NCBI RefSeq assembly: GCF_001590925.1
Contig: NZ_BCTU01000003.1
Span: 186,001-250,000, forward strand
Source of the DNA: Serratia plymuthica NBRC 102599
GTDB lineage: Bacteria > Pseudomonadota > Gammaproteobacteria > Enterobacterales > Enterobacteriaceae
Reading direction: 5' to 3'
Length of the DNA stretch: 64,000 nucleotides
Shown here: in pieces, positions 25,283-33,921 of the stretch
Numbering within the stretch: position 1 is the stretch's first letter
Layout: each line of letters starts with the position of its first letter
Translations under genes and position numbers: made by a program
The notes under the pieces: model-generated
Database searches by the model: none
Told to the model about the DNA's origin: nothing
The model's input: only the letters and a program-made list of their open reading frames with translations

Positions 25283-25979
25283 AGGGTAATGTTCCCCCTT
25301 TAGCTGCGTCCATATATGAACCATCAGCGCTGGCGATACCCACTATCCCCGAATGAAAGTCACTCCATGGCCTGACTGTCTGCATGAAGTGAGGAAGCCT
25401 ACCTTTACACGGTCTGGCGTTAGGGAATTTCTCAGGATCGGGGAATAGAAGTGGCAAAAAGGAATCGTTTTTCCAGGAGCCAATTTTCCCGTAATAATCC
25501 CATCTTTTCAGCGCCTCAGCTTTGCTGACCGGACGCAGCATCTCAAAGGGATTCTGAATGGAGACAACACGGTAAAAACCCAGCAAATCCGACACCAGAT
25601 CTTCTCCGCTGAAGCCACTGTCTGTAACGCTATTGATGGGGAATGATGCCTGCAACCCTTCAAACTTCCGTGCCAGTGACATCATCATTGCCAGCGCTAT
25701 GCTTCTGCGTTCGAAATACGAACGGCCGCGTTTAATACGCCAGGTAATGAATTTACCTATTTTCATCGTTCTGGTCGGATCAATCATAGACTGCGAATAG
25801 GTAACGTCGTAGCACTCCTGGCCTGATAACTCTCCGGAATCAATACTTCGCAGCAGAGCTCTTATATCAGTACCCTGCGCATGGCCGAGATCAATCCATC
25901 CGAGCACTTCCGTATAAACCAACCCATATGGAACCCGTGCGGCTATTTTTCCATCAATGATATCACTTCGTTTACTCAT
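25275..25979 (-). CDS. Hypothetical protein, DUF4056-like, first gene of a coupled pair
   Basis: A 234-residue soluble protein without a signal peptide. GLVYTEVLGWIDLGHAQG, GQECYDVTYS and SGFSGEDLVSDLLGFY recall DUF4056 proteins, though most of those are lipoproteins; the assignment is tentative. A conserved-looking His (LGHAQG) and Cys (GQECYD) could be catalytic. It overlaps the membrane-anchored 140-residue gene by eight bases. The absence of a secretion signal together with a periplasmic partner suggests a type VI-style effector, but no VgrG, Hcp, PAAR or Rhs gene is in the window. Confidence 0.6.
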   Translation of the reverse strand: MSKRSDIIDGKIAARVPYGLVYTEVLGWIDLGHAQGTDIRALLRSIDSGELSGQECYDVTYSQSMIDPTRTMKIGKFITWRIKRGRSYFERRSIALAMMMSLARKFEGLQASFPINSVTDSGFSGEDLVSDLLGFYRVVSIQNPFEMLRPVSKAEALKRWDYYGKIGSWKNDSFLPLLFPDPEKFPNARPCKGRLPHFMQTVRPWSDFHSGIVGIASADGSYMDAAKGGTLPYA

Positions 25980-26217
25980 CCCTGATTTCCCTTCCTGTTA
26001 AAAATGCGATTGCATATTATTTACTCACCTCAAAATACGCGATCGTATTCAGTTGCACACTTCCTCTGTGCTGGGTCAGCATACGCTCCCGTTTCCAGAG
26101 ATACCTGCGAACTAAAACAGCAATAAAAACAATAAAACCGTTTTTACATCATTTGACCTCAAATCCATACCCCCGCGCGATCCGATCATAAATATGAGAG
26201 TTATAACGAATTATTAT
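25980..26217. other. Intergenic gap upstream of the coupled pair
   Basis: AT-rich in part. It should contain the promoter of the 25979 gene. No clear box or repeat was identified. Confidence 0.3.
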
Positions 26218-27231
26218 TTAACTAACCTTTTGCTGCCTGCGCCATTCGCTCGGGCTGACGCCCTGGATACGCAGAAACTCACGGTTAAAATTCGATTTGG
26301 TGGTAAACCCGGCCCTTTGCATGATATCCGTCACCGGATCGTCGCCGGCCAGCAGCCACTGCGCTGCCTGACGAATACGCAGTTGGTTCACATACTGCGA
26401 CACATTCATCCCTGTATGCCGGTTGATGGCCTGGGAAACGCGCCGCGCCGGTAAGCCTGCCTTGCGCGCCAGCCGGGCCAGATTCAGCTCAGGCTCCAGA
26501 TAAAGATCATCCTGCCGCAGCCGGTGTTGCACCAGACCGAACCACTCCGCCAGCCGCTCTTCGTCTTCCGCGACGCTGTCAGGCGGCTCAGGCACTCTTT
26601 CTGTCGGGGTTTCCGAAGGCCGACTGCGGGACAGCACCAGACAAATGCTCAACGCCACCAGCAGGTTGTCGAAGGTCGCCAGCATCGCGGCATGTCGTCC
26701 CTCGAAATAAGCGAAATCAAGCACAATCACCCCTTCAGCCACCGCTATCGCCACCAGCAATATCCCCAACCCGCGCCACAGCCGATAGCTGAGCCAGCTT
26801 TCCGCCAGCGGCACCTGTTGCAACGCATTTTCGCCGCGTCGCAGCGCGTACAACAGGGCAGCGCCGTAGCCGAGATCGGTGACGACGATCAGTATATCCA
26901 GCCAGAACGGAGCCAAGAGGCTTGCCAGCAGCGTCAGGCATAACGGCGTCAGGTGCCATAGTTCACGCCACCTCAGCCTGCCCTGAGTGCTGACAAGAAA
27001 TGCCAGATAGGTCAGCGGCGGTATCGCCACCGCACCGAAGGGTTGCAGCCCGTTGAACTGCGTCAGTCCATAGCCGTAACGCAGTCCCACCAGCAGGCTC
27101 TGCCAGGCGCATAACAGCAACAACAGCTGAAACACCCAGCGCCGCGCCTGCGGCCGGCCAAGGCGGTACAGCAACCCCAGACACAGCAGGCCAAACAGAA
27201 AAGTGACAGGAATAAGCGGCATCGGCGACAT
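26218..27231 (-). CDS. Membrane-embedded AraC-family regulator
   Basis: A 337-residue protein. The first about 200 residues hold several hydrophobic segments (VTFLFGLLCLGLLYRL, LTPLCLTLLASLLAPFWL and others), and the last 100 form an AraC/XylS double HTH (LARLARKAGLPARRVSQAIN, then ITDIMQRAGFTTKSNFNREF, given here approximately). Membrane-bound AraC regulators sense signals at the envelope. It is divergent from the exported hydrolase gene at 27377, its most likely target. Confidence 0.87.
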   Translation of the reverse strand: MSPMPLIPVTFLFGLLCLGLLYRLGRPQARRWVFQLLLLLCAWQSLLVGLRYGYGLTQFNGLQPFGAVAIPPLTYLAFLVSTQGRLRWRELWHLTPLCLTLLASLLAPFWLDILIVVTDLGYGAALLYALRRGENALQQVPLAESWLSYRLWRGLGILLVAIAVAEGVIVLDFAYFEGRHAAMLATFDNLLVALSICLVLSRSRPSETPTERVPEPPDSVAEDEERLAEWFGLVQHRLRQDDLYLEPELNLARLARKAGLPARRVSQAINRHTGMNVSQYVNQLRIRQAAQWLLAGDDPVTDIMQRAGFTTKSNFNREFLRIQGVSPSEWRRQQKVS

Positions 27232-27376
27232 CTTGTTGTCTTCATTCGGGATCTGCAGTGTAGGACCTTAAACCTGTCAAAACAATTATTTAACGACCCG
27301 GATCGCGATCGAGGTCGCCGGATTAAGCGGCAAATGCCAGCCTTCTGCGTATTGACATACATCTTGAGGAGTAAAA

Positions 27377-28414
27377 ATGAAAAGAGCGCTGTTTCTGTGG
27401 TTGCTGCTGTGTGGAATGGCTAACGCCGCCACTTACCGGGTCGCCACACACGATGAGGTATTTCAGGCCGGTACACGCCAGTTGGCGAGCCGTATTTATT
27501 ACCCGACCTCAGCCACCGGCGCACCACAGTGGGTCGGGGAAAACCCGGTGTTTACGGGCATCGAAAGCCAGCCGGATGCACCGGTGGCAAAGGGCCGTTT
27601 CCCGTTGATCGTGATCAGCCACGGCAGCGGCGGCAATAATGCGAGCCAGGCGTGGCTGGCGGCAGCACTGGTTCAGCAAGGTGCCGTGGTGGTAGCGGCC
27701 AATCATCCAGGCAGCACCACCGGCAACTCAATTCCTGCGCTTTCCGCCCAACTGTGGCTACAGACCGGCGATATTTCCGCATTGATTGACGCCATGACCG
27801 ACGATCCCCGCTGGCGCCAGTCAATCAACCGTCAGGCGATCGGCGTTATCGGCCACTCCAAGGGCGGCTACAGCGCCATTGCCGCCCTCGGCGGCCGGAT
27901 CAGGTTGGCCGATTTTATCGCCGGTTGTCGACAACGCCCTCAGTCACCTGACTGCCAATTCTATACTCGGGCAAAGGTAGAACTGGCCCAACTCCCCGCC
28001 GGGCAGTTTGACGCCGACTACAGGGACCCGCGCATCCGCTTTGCCGTCGCCCTCGATCCCGGTATGGCGCCCTATCTGCTGCCAACCAGCCTGCATCGGC
28101 TCGGTGCGCCGCTGCTGATCGTCGAACCGCAACGCTATTTGCCAGGCAACCGGCAACAAAGCCTTGGCGGCGCGGCGCTGGCCACGTACGCCGGGCAGCA
28201 ACCGATCCGCGCGCTCAAGCTGACCGGCGGCAATCATTTTGATTTTCTGCCGCTTTGCCGGCCCAACGGGCGACAAATACTGGAGGAAGAAGGCGACGGT
28301 GAAATGCTGTGCGCCGCTTCCGGCGAACAGCGCGAAGCGGTACACCGGCAAACGTTGGCGGCTATCCTGGCGTTTATCCGCCCGTGGCTACCTGCTCACG
28401 CAGGAAATCAATAA
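27377..28414 (+). CDS. Exported alpha/beta-hydrolase (dienelactone hydrolase/PAF-AH-like)
   Basis: A 345-residue secreted hydrolase with a signal peptide (KRALFLWLLLCGMANA). The oxyanion segment is VISHGSGG, and the nucleophile elbow is GHSKGGYSAIA with the catalytic Ser. A late His is in TGGNHFDF, and an Asp occurs in VALDPGMAP. Several Cys residues may form disulfides. It is divergent from the membrane AraC regulator. Its last 41 bases overlap tail-to-tail with the LysR gene on the other strand. The substrate, probably an ester, is unknown. Confidence 0.85.
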   Translation: MKRALFLWLLLCGMANAATYRVATHDEVFQAGTRQLASRIYYPTSATGAPQWVGENPVFTGIESQPDAPVAKGRFPLIVISHGSGGNNASQAWLAAALVQQGAVVVAANHPGSTTGNSIPALSAQLWLQTGDISALIDAMTDDPRWRQSINRQAIGVIGHSKGGYSAIAALGGRIRLADFIAGCRQRPQSPDCQFYTRAKVELAQLPAGQFDADYRDPRIRFAVALDPGMAPYLLPTSLHRLGAPLLIVEPQRYLPGNRQQSLGGAALATYAGQQPIRALKLTGGNHFDFLPLCRPNGRQILEEEGDGEMLCAASGEQREAVHRQTLAAILAFIRPWLPAHAGNQ

Positions 28415-29270
28415 ACGCCCGCACCTTTTCCGGTACGTGGCGAGTATTTGGGTACAACGCATAGATGCTCTGCGCGGGAAACTGGTGGTCCGCCAACAGC
28501 GCGCACAGCTTGCCTTCGGCGATGGCCGGTCGTACCAGCCATTCGGGCAACAGCGCTACCCCGGCGCCATGCAGGGCAAACGCCAGCAGCGCGGCGGCGC
28601 TGTCGCCCATCAGCGTGGCGGCGTCTTCAACCTTGAACAGCACCGCCTGCCGCTGCGGGGTGATCACCTGCCAGCTCAGCGGTGAACTGAGGCGGCTGTG
28701 GGCGATCCACTGCGCCTGCGCCAGTTGCGTCAACGAGCCGACCGGGTGGCGGGCCAGATAATCCGGCGCCGCGACCGGCAAAATGGCAAAGCTGTCGATT
28801 AGCGCGGCACGGTGGCTGGAGTCCGCCAGTTGCCCCAGCCGAATAGCCACATCGAACCGTTCCGAAATCAAGTCGGCATGATAAGAGGAAGAAACGTGCT
28901 GAATGCGCAAACGCGGATGCAACTGTGAAAATGCCGCCAGCGCCGGCACCACCACCTGAGCGCCGTATTCCGGTGTGGTGGTGATGCGCAATACGCCGCT
29001 CAATCCGTGGTGATCGCGGCGTACATCGTCCAGCACGTTTTCCGCATCCTGCAACAGCCGCAAACACCGCTGATAAAATCGCTCGCCGGCATCGGTCAGC
29101 GCCAGCCGCCGGGTGCTGCGCACCAGCAGCGACACGCCCAGTTCGCTCTCCAACTGTTTGACATTGAAACTCACCACCGCCTTGGTTTGCCCGAGCGTCA
29201 CCGCCGCAGCGGTGAAACTCCCGGCGTCCACCACTGCCACGAAAATAGCCAACCGTTGCAGGTTAAGCAT
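28374..29270 (-). CDS. LysR-family regulator
   Basis: A 298-residue LysR regulator with the HTH LAIFVAVVDAGSFTAAAVTLG and a C-terminal effector domain. The start at 29270 follows GGGCGGCAGC; a longer frame upstream is rejected. It is divergent from the DHA2 efflux gene at 29377, which it probably controls. Its 3' end overlaps the convergent hydrolase gene by 41 bases. Confidence 0.9.
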   Translation of the reverse strand: MLNLQRLAIFVAVVDAGSFTAAAVTLGQTKAVVSFNVKQLESELGVSLLVRSTRRLALTDAGERFYQRCLRLLQDAENVLDDVRRDHHGLSGVLRITTTPEYGAQVVVPALAAFSQLHPRLRIQHVSSSYHADLISERFDVAIRLGQLADSSHRAALIDSFAILPVAAPDYLARHPVGSLTQLAQAQWIAHSRLSSPLSWQVITPQRQAVLFKVEDAATLMGDSAAALLAFALHGAGVALLPEWLVRPAIAEGKLCALLADHQFPAQSIYALYPNTRHVPEKVRAFIDFLREQVATGG

Positions 29271-29376
29271 GCTGCCGCCCTTTATTGTCAAAATATTTTT
29301 GACAGTGTAATCGTCCTCAGCCGATTTATCCGCACTTTCGTCACCGCTACACTGCCAGCCTTCAACCGGAGGCTCC

Positions 29377-30759
29377 ATGCCCTATCGCATCAAAGTCGCA
29401 ATCGTCTATCTGCTCGGATTTTTCGTCGATCTGATCAACATGTTTATCGCCAACGTCGCCTATCCGTCCATCGGCCATGCGCTGCACGCCTCGGTCGGCG
29501 AACTGGCCTGGGTCAGCAACGGCTATATTCTCGGCCTGACTCTGGTGATCCCACTCAGCGCCTGGCTGGCGCAGCGCATTGGCGGGCGGCGGGTATTTTT
29601 GCTGTCGCTGACGCTGTTCATGCTGGCGACCGCAGCGGCGGGCTATGCCGGCTCAATCGGCGAGTTGATTGGCTGGCGGGTTATACAGGGCATGGGCGGC
29701 GGGCTGCTGATCCCCATCGGCCAGACGCTGACTTATCAGCTGTATCGCAGCCATGAACGCGCCGGGCTTTCCGCCGCCATTATGCTGGTCGGCCTGCTGG
29801 CTCCCGCGCTGTCACCGGCGCTGGGTGGGCTGATTGTCGATAGGCTCGACTGGCGCTGGGTCTTTTTCGCCAACCTGCCGCTGGCGGCCCTGGCGCTGCT
29901 GCTGGCCGCACTTTGGCTGCGCGCCCAGGCCCCAGATCCGCAGCGCAAACCGCTCGACGTCCAGGGGCTGCTCAGCGCCTGCGCCGCCCTGACGCTTCTC
30001 CTGCTTGGCCTGACTCGATTGGGGGAGGCCGACAACCTGTTGCAGGGCTTGCTGTTACTGGCCGGCGGCGCGCTGGTGCTGGCTCATTACCTGCGGCGCA
30101 GCCTGCGCATCGCCCAGCCGCTGTTAAATCTGCGGCTGGTACAGGATCCGCTGCTGCGTACCTCGATGATGATTTATCAGTGCATTCCCGGCCTGTTCAT
30201 CGGCGTTAGCCTGGTCGCCATGCTGTATTTGCAAAATCAGCTGGGCATGCGCGCCGCGCAGGTCGGCGGCCTGATGCTGCCCTGGTCGCTGGCCTCATTC
30301 CTTGCCATCACGCTGACCGGCAGGAAATTCAACCGCTTTGGCCCACGGCCGCTATTTATTGCCGGCTGCCTGTTGCAGGGGCTGGGTATTCTGGCGCTGT
30401 CGCAGATTGCCCACGCCGCGGATCATGGATGGCAAATTAGCGCCTTTGCCCTGATGGGCTTTGGCGGCAGCCTATGCAGCAGCACCGCACAGAGCAGCGC
30501 GTTCCTGCATATCGCCGATGAGCAGTTGGCGGACGCCAGCGCGCTGTGGAATATCAATCGCCAACTCAGTTTTTGCCTGGGCGTCGCGCTGCTCAGCCTG
30601 TTGCTCAATCTGCTGCTTGAACATTTTCCGCCAATTGTCGCTTATCGAAGCTGTTTTTACCTTGCCGCCGCCAGCACGCTGATCCCGCTGCTGCTGTGTC
30701 TGCGCATCGCTAATCGCGCCATCGTGCGCCGTCTCAACGCTCAACAGGAAACCTCATGA
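29377..30759 (+). CDS. MFS transporter of the DHA2 (EmrB/QacA) family
   Basis: A 460-residue inner-membrane drug/H+ antiporter. It opens with FFVDLINMFIANVAYPSIG and WVSNGYILGLTLVIPLSAWL (the D1 region of DHA2 transporters), then motif C-like GLLAPALSPALGG. Many hydrophobic segments suggest 14 helices. CCGGAGG precedes the ATG. The next ORF starts in its stop codon (ATGA). It probably exports a toxic compound; the substrate is not evident. Confidence 0.88.
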   Translation: MPYRIKVAIVYLLGFFVDLINMFIANVAYPSIGHALHASVGELAWVSNGYILGLTLVIPLSAWLAQRIGGRRVFLLSLTLFMLATAAAGYAGSIGELIGWRVIQGMGGGLLIPIGQTLTYQLYRSHERAGLSAAIMLVGLLAPALSPALGGLIVDRLDWRWVFFANLPLAALALLLAALWLRAQAPDPQRKPLDVQGLLSACAALTLLLLGLTRLGEADNLLQGLLLLAGGALVLAHYLRRSLRIAQPLLNLRLVQDPLLRTSMMIYQCIPGLFIGVSLVAMLYLQNQLGMRAAQVGGLMLPWSLASFLAITLTGRKFNRFGPRPLFIAGCLLQGLGILALSQIAHAADHGWQISAFALMGFGGSLCSSTAQSSAFLHIADEQLADASALWNINRQLSFCLGVALLSLLLNLLLEHFPPIVAYRSCFYLAAASTLIPLLLCLRIANRAIVRRLNAQQETS

Positions 30760-31136
30760 ACCGATATTTTACCGAAGTGATCGACGCTCACGCCGCTATT
30801 GAAAACTGGCTGGAAAAAGGAGCGGGTGACGAGCAAGCGCTGCTGGCGCGTTTTGATCCGGCCTTCAGCATGATTGCGCTAAACGGCGGCAGGTTGGACT
30901 TCACCGCATTGTGCGCGTTTTTCCGCGCGCATCGCGCTGCCAAACCGGGCCTGGAAATCGCAATAGAAGAAATGACGTTGGTGGCCGAATGGCCGACGGG
31001 GGCGGTAGTCAGTTATCGCGAAAGGCAAACGCTGCCCGGACAGGCAACCACGCTGCGTAACTCAACGGTCGTATTTGAACAGACCCAAAGCGGTCTGGGC
31101 TGGCGGCATCTGCATGAGACCCCCCTCGCACAATAA
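30756..31136 (+). CDS. DUF4440/SnoaL-like (NTF2-fold) protein
   Basis: A 126-residue soluble protein with the NTF2-like pattern: IENWLEKGAGDEQALLARF, then RLDFTALCAFF and VVSYRERQTL. Members bind or transform small ligands. The ATGA overlap with the efflux gene points to coupled expression, so it may modify or bind the exported compound. No catalytic residues can be assigned with confidence. Confidence 0.75.
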   Translation: MNRYFTEVIDAHAAIENWLEKGAGDEQALLARFDPAFSMIALNGGRLDFTALCAFFRAHRAAKPGLEIAIEEMTLVAEWPTGAVVSYRERQTLPGQATTLRNSTVVFEQTQSGLGWRHLHETPLAQ

Positions 31137-31238
31137 TCACAGGAAACCGTCGGCCAGAAACAGTTCCCAGGCGACGATCAGCCCGCACAGGGTGACGGCG
31201 CTGAAAATCACTTCAAACAGATAGCGATTGATCATCAT
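31137..31238 (-). CDS. ydgU: Small membrane protein, YdgU-like, downstream of asr
   Basis: A 33-residue single-pass membrane peptide beginning MMINRYLFEVIFSAV. It resembles E. coli YdgU (MGRYRFEFILIVLIL...), which lies directly downstream of asr and is acid-inducible. Here it also follows asr on the same strand, behind a terminator-like hairpin at 31257-31278, with GAGGG as ribosome site. Size, hydrophobic core, the RYxFE start and synteny all agree. It is too short for routine gene callers. Confidence 0.72.
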   Translation of the reverse strand: MMINRYLFEVIFSAVTLCGLIVAWELFLADGFL

Positions 31239-31256
31239 GAGATAGCCCTCAAAGAA

Positions 31257-31278
31257 AACACCCGGCGGACCGGGTGTC
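31257..31278 (-). terminator. Terminator or attenuator between asr and ydgU
   Basis: On the minus strand ACACCCGG/CCGGGTGT is followed by TTTTCTTT. It would end most asr transcripts and let a fraction read through into ydgU. Confidence 0.7.
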
Positions 31279-31330
31279 TGAATACTGTCTGGATCATGCG
31301 GCGCCTTCAGGCCCCGCATTTTTCACTCAA

Positions 31331-31786
31331 TTAAGCGGCTGGAGTAGCGGCTTTTTTGGCAGCTTTGTGGTGTTTTTTAGCGGCCTGAGCTTTCTGTACT
31401 GGCGCTTTGTGGTGTTTTTTAGCAGCCTGGGCTTTCTGCACTGGTGCTTTGTGGTGTTTTTTAGCAGCCTGGGCTTTCTGAGCTGGCGCTTGCTTGGTGG
31501 CTTTGTGGTGCTTTTTAGCAGCCTGAGCTTTCTGAACAGCGGCTTTTTTGTGGTGCTTTTTAGCGGCCTGAGCTTTCTGAGCTGGGGCTTTTTTGTGGTG
31601 CTTCGCTTTCTTGTGATGCGTTGCTTTAGCTGGTGCTTTCTCAGCAGCAGCCGGCGCAGCGGTAGTAGTGGTGGTGGTTGCAGCCGGAGTGGTAGTTGCT
31701 GGAGCAGCAGCTGCAGTATCAGCAGCGAAAGCAACAGAAGACAGACCCATGGTAGCAGCAACGATCAGGGCTAATACTTTTTTCAT
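31331..31786 (-). CDS. asr: Acid shock protein Asr precursor
   Basis: A 151-residue periplasmic protein. A signal peptide ([20 protein letters not shown]) leads into an Ala/Thr-rich propeptide and then a basic region with five copies of [11 protein letters not shown], spaced by variable linkers. Asr is processed in the periplasm and protects against acid, probably through its Lys/His-rich repeats. The copy number looks higher than in E. coli Asr. GAGGA lies seven bases before the ATG at 31786; the longer upstream frame is rejected. An RstA-like box lies about 100 bases upstream. Confidence 0.92.
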   Translation of the reverse strand: MKKVLALIVAATMGLSSVAFAADTAAAAPATTTPAATTTTTTAAPAAAEKAPAKATHHKKAKHHKKAPAQKAQAAKKHHKKAAVQKAQAAKKHHKATKQAPAQKAQAAKKHHKAPVQKAQAAKKHHKAPVQKAQAAKKHHKAAKKAATPAA

Positions 31787-31887
31787 CTTTAAATCCTCAG
31801 AGTGTTTTTTCGGTAAGCCCTGTTGGGCCGTTGAAACAGATACTAGAGGAATCGATGGGCTGCTTCCGTGAGTGATTGGTTTCGCCG

Positions 31888-31901
31888 CGTAACCAAATGT
31901 A
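31888..31901 (-). promoter_or_regulatory. RstA box upstream of asr
   Basis: On the minus strand TACATTTGGTTACG matches the RstA consensus TACATNTNGTTACA at all fixed positions except the last. asr is a known target of the acid-responsive RstBA system in E. coli. Confidence 0.7.
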
Positions 31902-32015
31902 CAAGCGGTAACGGGAGCAATGAGCCCCCATCCGCGTGCGGTTTTTTCCGTGATCGCCAACACAGTTTGAAACATGGTCTATACTTAATAGACATGTGTC
32001 GAAACGGAGAGTCGA

Positions 32016-32324
32016 ATGTTTAGGAAATCTGAAAAAGTAGAACGCGACATCGATCAGGACGTCACCCTTCTGGCAGACACGCTGGATGAGGTGCTACGCG
32101 AATCCGGTGACAAGACCAAAGAGGAGCTGAAAGAGCTGCACAGCAAGGCAAAAGGCGTATTACGCGATGCACGTGCCCGCTTCAATGGTTCCAACAGTCT
32201 GACACAACACGCACGCGACGCCGTCGATCAAGCCGACAGCTATGTACGTGACAAACCTTGGCAGGGCGTAGGGATCGGGGCCGCTGTTGGCATCGTCCTC
32301 GGCGTTCTGCTGGCCCGGCGTTAA
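32016..32324 (+). CDS. ygaM: DUF883 family protein YgaM (ElaB/YqjD-like)
   Basis: A 102-residue tail-anchored protein. A charged helical N-terminal part (DIDQDVTLLADTLDEVL) leads to RDAVDQADSYVRDKPW and a C-terminal membrane segment (GVGIGAAVGIVLGVLLARR). It aligns by eye with E. coli YgaM, including MF- at the start and the RxxPW block, and sits before nrdHIEF as ygaM does. Relatives ElaB and YqjD attach ribosomes to the inner membrane in stationary phase. Confidence 0.87.
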   Translation: MFRKSEKVERDIDQDVTLLADTLDEVLRESGDKTKEELKELHSKAKGVLRDARARFNGSNSLTQHARDAVDQADSYVRDKPWQGVGIGAAVGIVLGVLLARR

Positions 32325-32363
32325 CACCCCTTGCAGTTATAAAGATAAAACAGATGTGCGTCT

Positions 32364-32388
32364 GGCCCACGGGAAACCGTGGGCCGTT
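32364..32388. terminator. Convergent terminator
   Basis: GGCCCACGG/CCGTGGGCC stem with a GAAA loop and a short T-run, between ygaM and the convergent MocR-type gene. It may serve both strands. Confidence 0.65.
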
Positions 32389-33824
32389 TAATTTCCGCCG
32401 TTGAATAACCTGGCCAGTCTGGCCACCGCCCGTTCCGCATCCGTCCGCTGTGTGAAGTTGGCAAAGCCCATTAACAGCCCCTCTCCTGAAGGGTGAGTTA
32501 TCTGCCAATCCGACAACGCCTGCAGCGACAGCCCTTCCTCCCAGCCGCGCTGTGCCAGACGCTTATCCTGCCCCGACGACGTTGTCAGGCGAGCCAACAA
32601 CTGAATGCCGCCCGCCTGCGATGCCACCGCAAGATGCCCGCTCAACTGTTGCTCGAGCGCCTGCGCCAACCATTCACGCCGCTGACGATAGATAGGCCGC
32701 ATTCGCTTCAAATGGCGGTAAAAATGCCCCTGATTGATAAAGTCCGCCACGCCGGCTTGCATCAACGGCGGGCAACCGCAGCCCCGCAGCCGGCTGCTGT
32801 GGCTAAAGGCCTCCACCAGTTCGGCAGGCACCACCAAATAAGCCATCCGCAACGCAGGAAACAGGGTTTTGCTGAAGGTGCCGGCGTACAGCACCCGTCC
32901 CTGGCGATCGAGGCTTTTCAGCGGTGGCAACGGCCGGCCGTGATAACGGACCTCACTGTCATAGTCATCTTCAAGGATCCACGCCGCGCGCTGCTGCGCC
33001 CATTCCAACAGCGCCACACGCCTGGCCAGGCTGAGCGACACGCCCAGCGGGCTTTGATGCGTCGGCGTCAACACCGCCATGCGTGCGCCTGGCGCGGCGC
33101 TAATACCGGCGGTGATATCCATCCCCTGATCGTCGACCGGCACCGCCACTGGCCGCATGCCGGCTGCGCGAAACAGCGGCAGCGTCACCGGATACCCCGG
33201 ATCCTCAAGCCACACGTCATCACCCGGCGTTAACAAGGTGCCGATAACCCGATCCAGCAACGCCTGATAACCGGCGCACACGAAGACCTGCTCCGGCCGG
33301 CAGTTGATGCCCCGAGAAAGATGCAAATAATTGACGATGGCCGCACGCAGTTCCGGCAGGCCATTGGTGGACGGATGCGCCAGCGATGCCGTGGTACCGG
33401 TGCGCAGCTGGCGAGCGACAATTCGCTGCCACAGCGCACGCGGAAAGGCGTCCAGCGCCGGTAGCCCCAGTTGAAACGGCGGCATCATTCCGTTCGGATG
33501 CAGCGAGTTCGATACCACCGCCGGCAAGGGTTCCGCCACCGGTGCGGCGCGTACCGGCAGGTTAGGCAACTGCGGTGAAACATAGGTGCCCGCCTGCCCC
33601 CGGCTCTGCAAAAAACCTTCGGCAATCAACTGAGCATAGGCGCTTTCGACGGTGGCACGCGCTACGCCCAGATCGCTCGCCAATCCACGCACCGAAGGCA
33701 ACCGGCTGCCCGCCGTCAGCGCCCCCTGCGCAATAGCGTCTTTAATACGCAGATAAATCTGCCGGTACAGCGGCTCGGCAAGCTGGTTATCCAGCCGCAG
33801 GGAGGAAAGAAATTGGCGCATCAT
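32388..33824 (-). CDS. MocR/PdxR-type GntR-aminotransferase regulator
   Basis: A 478-residue chimeric regulator. The N-terminal GntR winged HTH (GSRLPSVRGLASDLGVARATV) is fused to a fold-type I aminotransferase domain. That domain has the PLP lysine in YAGTFSKTLFPALR and the conserved LEDPGYP and LEDDYDSE. MocR proteins bind pyridoxal phosphate and control a neighbouring gene. It is divergent from the AhpD-like gene at 33922 with about 100 bp between; that gene is the likely target. A PdxR role in vitamin B6 control is possible, but no pdxST genes are here. Confidence 0.9.
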   Translation of the reverse strand: MMRQFLSSLRLDNQLAEPLYRQIYLRIKDAIAQGALTAGSRLPSVRGLASDLGVARATVESAYAQLIAEGFLQSRGQAGTYVSPQLPNLPVRAAPVAEPLPAVVSNSLHPNGMMPPFQLGLPALDAFPRALWQRIVARQLRTGTTASLAHPSTNGLPELRAAIVNYLHLSRGINCRPEQVFVCAGYQALLDRVIGTLLTPGDDVWLEDPGYPVTLPLFRAAGMRPVAVPVDDQGMDITAGISAAPGARMAVLTPTHQSPLGVSLSLARRVALLEWAQQRAAWILEDDYDSEVRYHGRPLPPLKSLDRQGRVLYAGTFSKTLFPALRMAYLVVPAELVEAFSHSSRLRGCGCPPLMQAGVADFINQGHFYRHLKRMRPIYRQRREWLAQALEQQLSGHLAVASQAGGIQLLARLTTSSGQDKRLAQRGWEEGLSLQALSDWQITHPSGEGLLMGFANFTQRTDAERAVARLARLFNGGN

Positions 33825-33921
33825 GGCCCGGTTAAATAATCATTTTATGGCCCTATAGCATAGTCCATGTCGCCGCTAAAGTAGCCCCCATGATTTTGCT
33901 ATCCGCTAACTGAGGTTGACC

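Noticed and set aside
31331-31640. Regularly spaced DNA repeats resembling a CRISPR array
   Set aside because: They are in-frame repeats of the Asr coding sequence with no unique spacers and no cas genes nearby.
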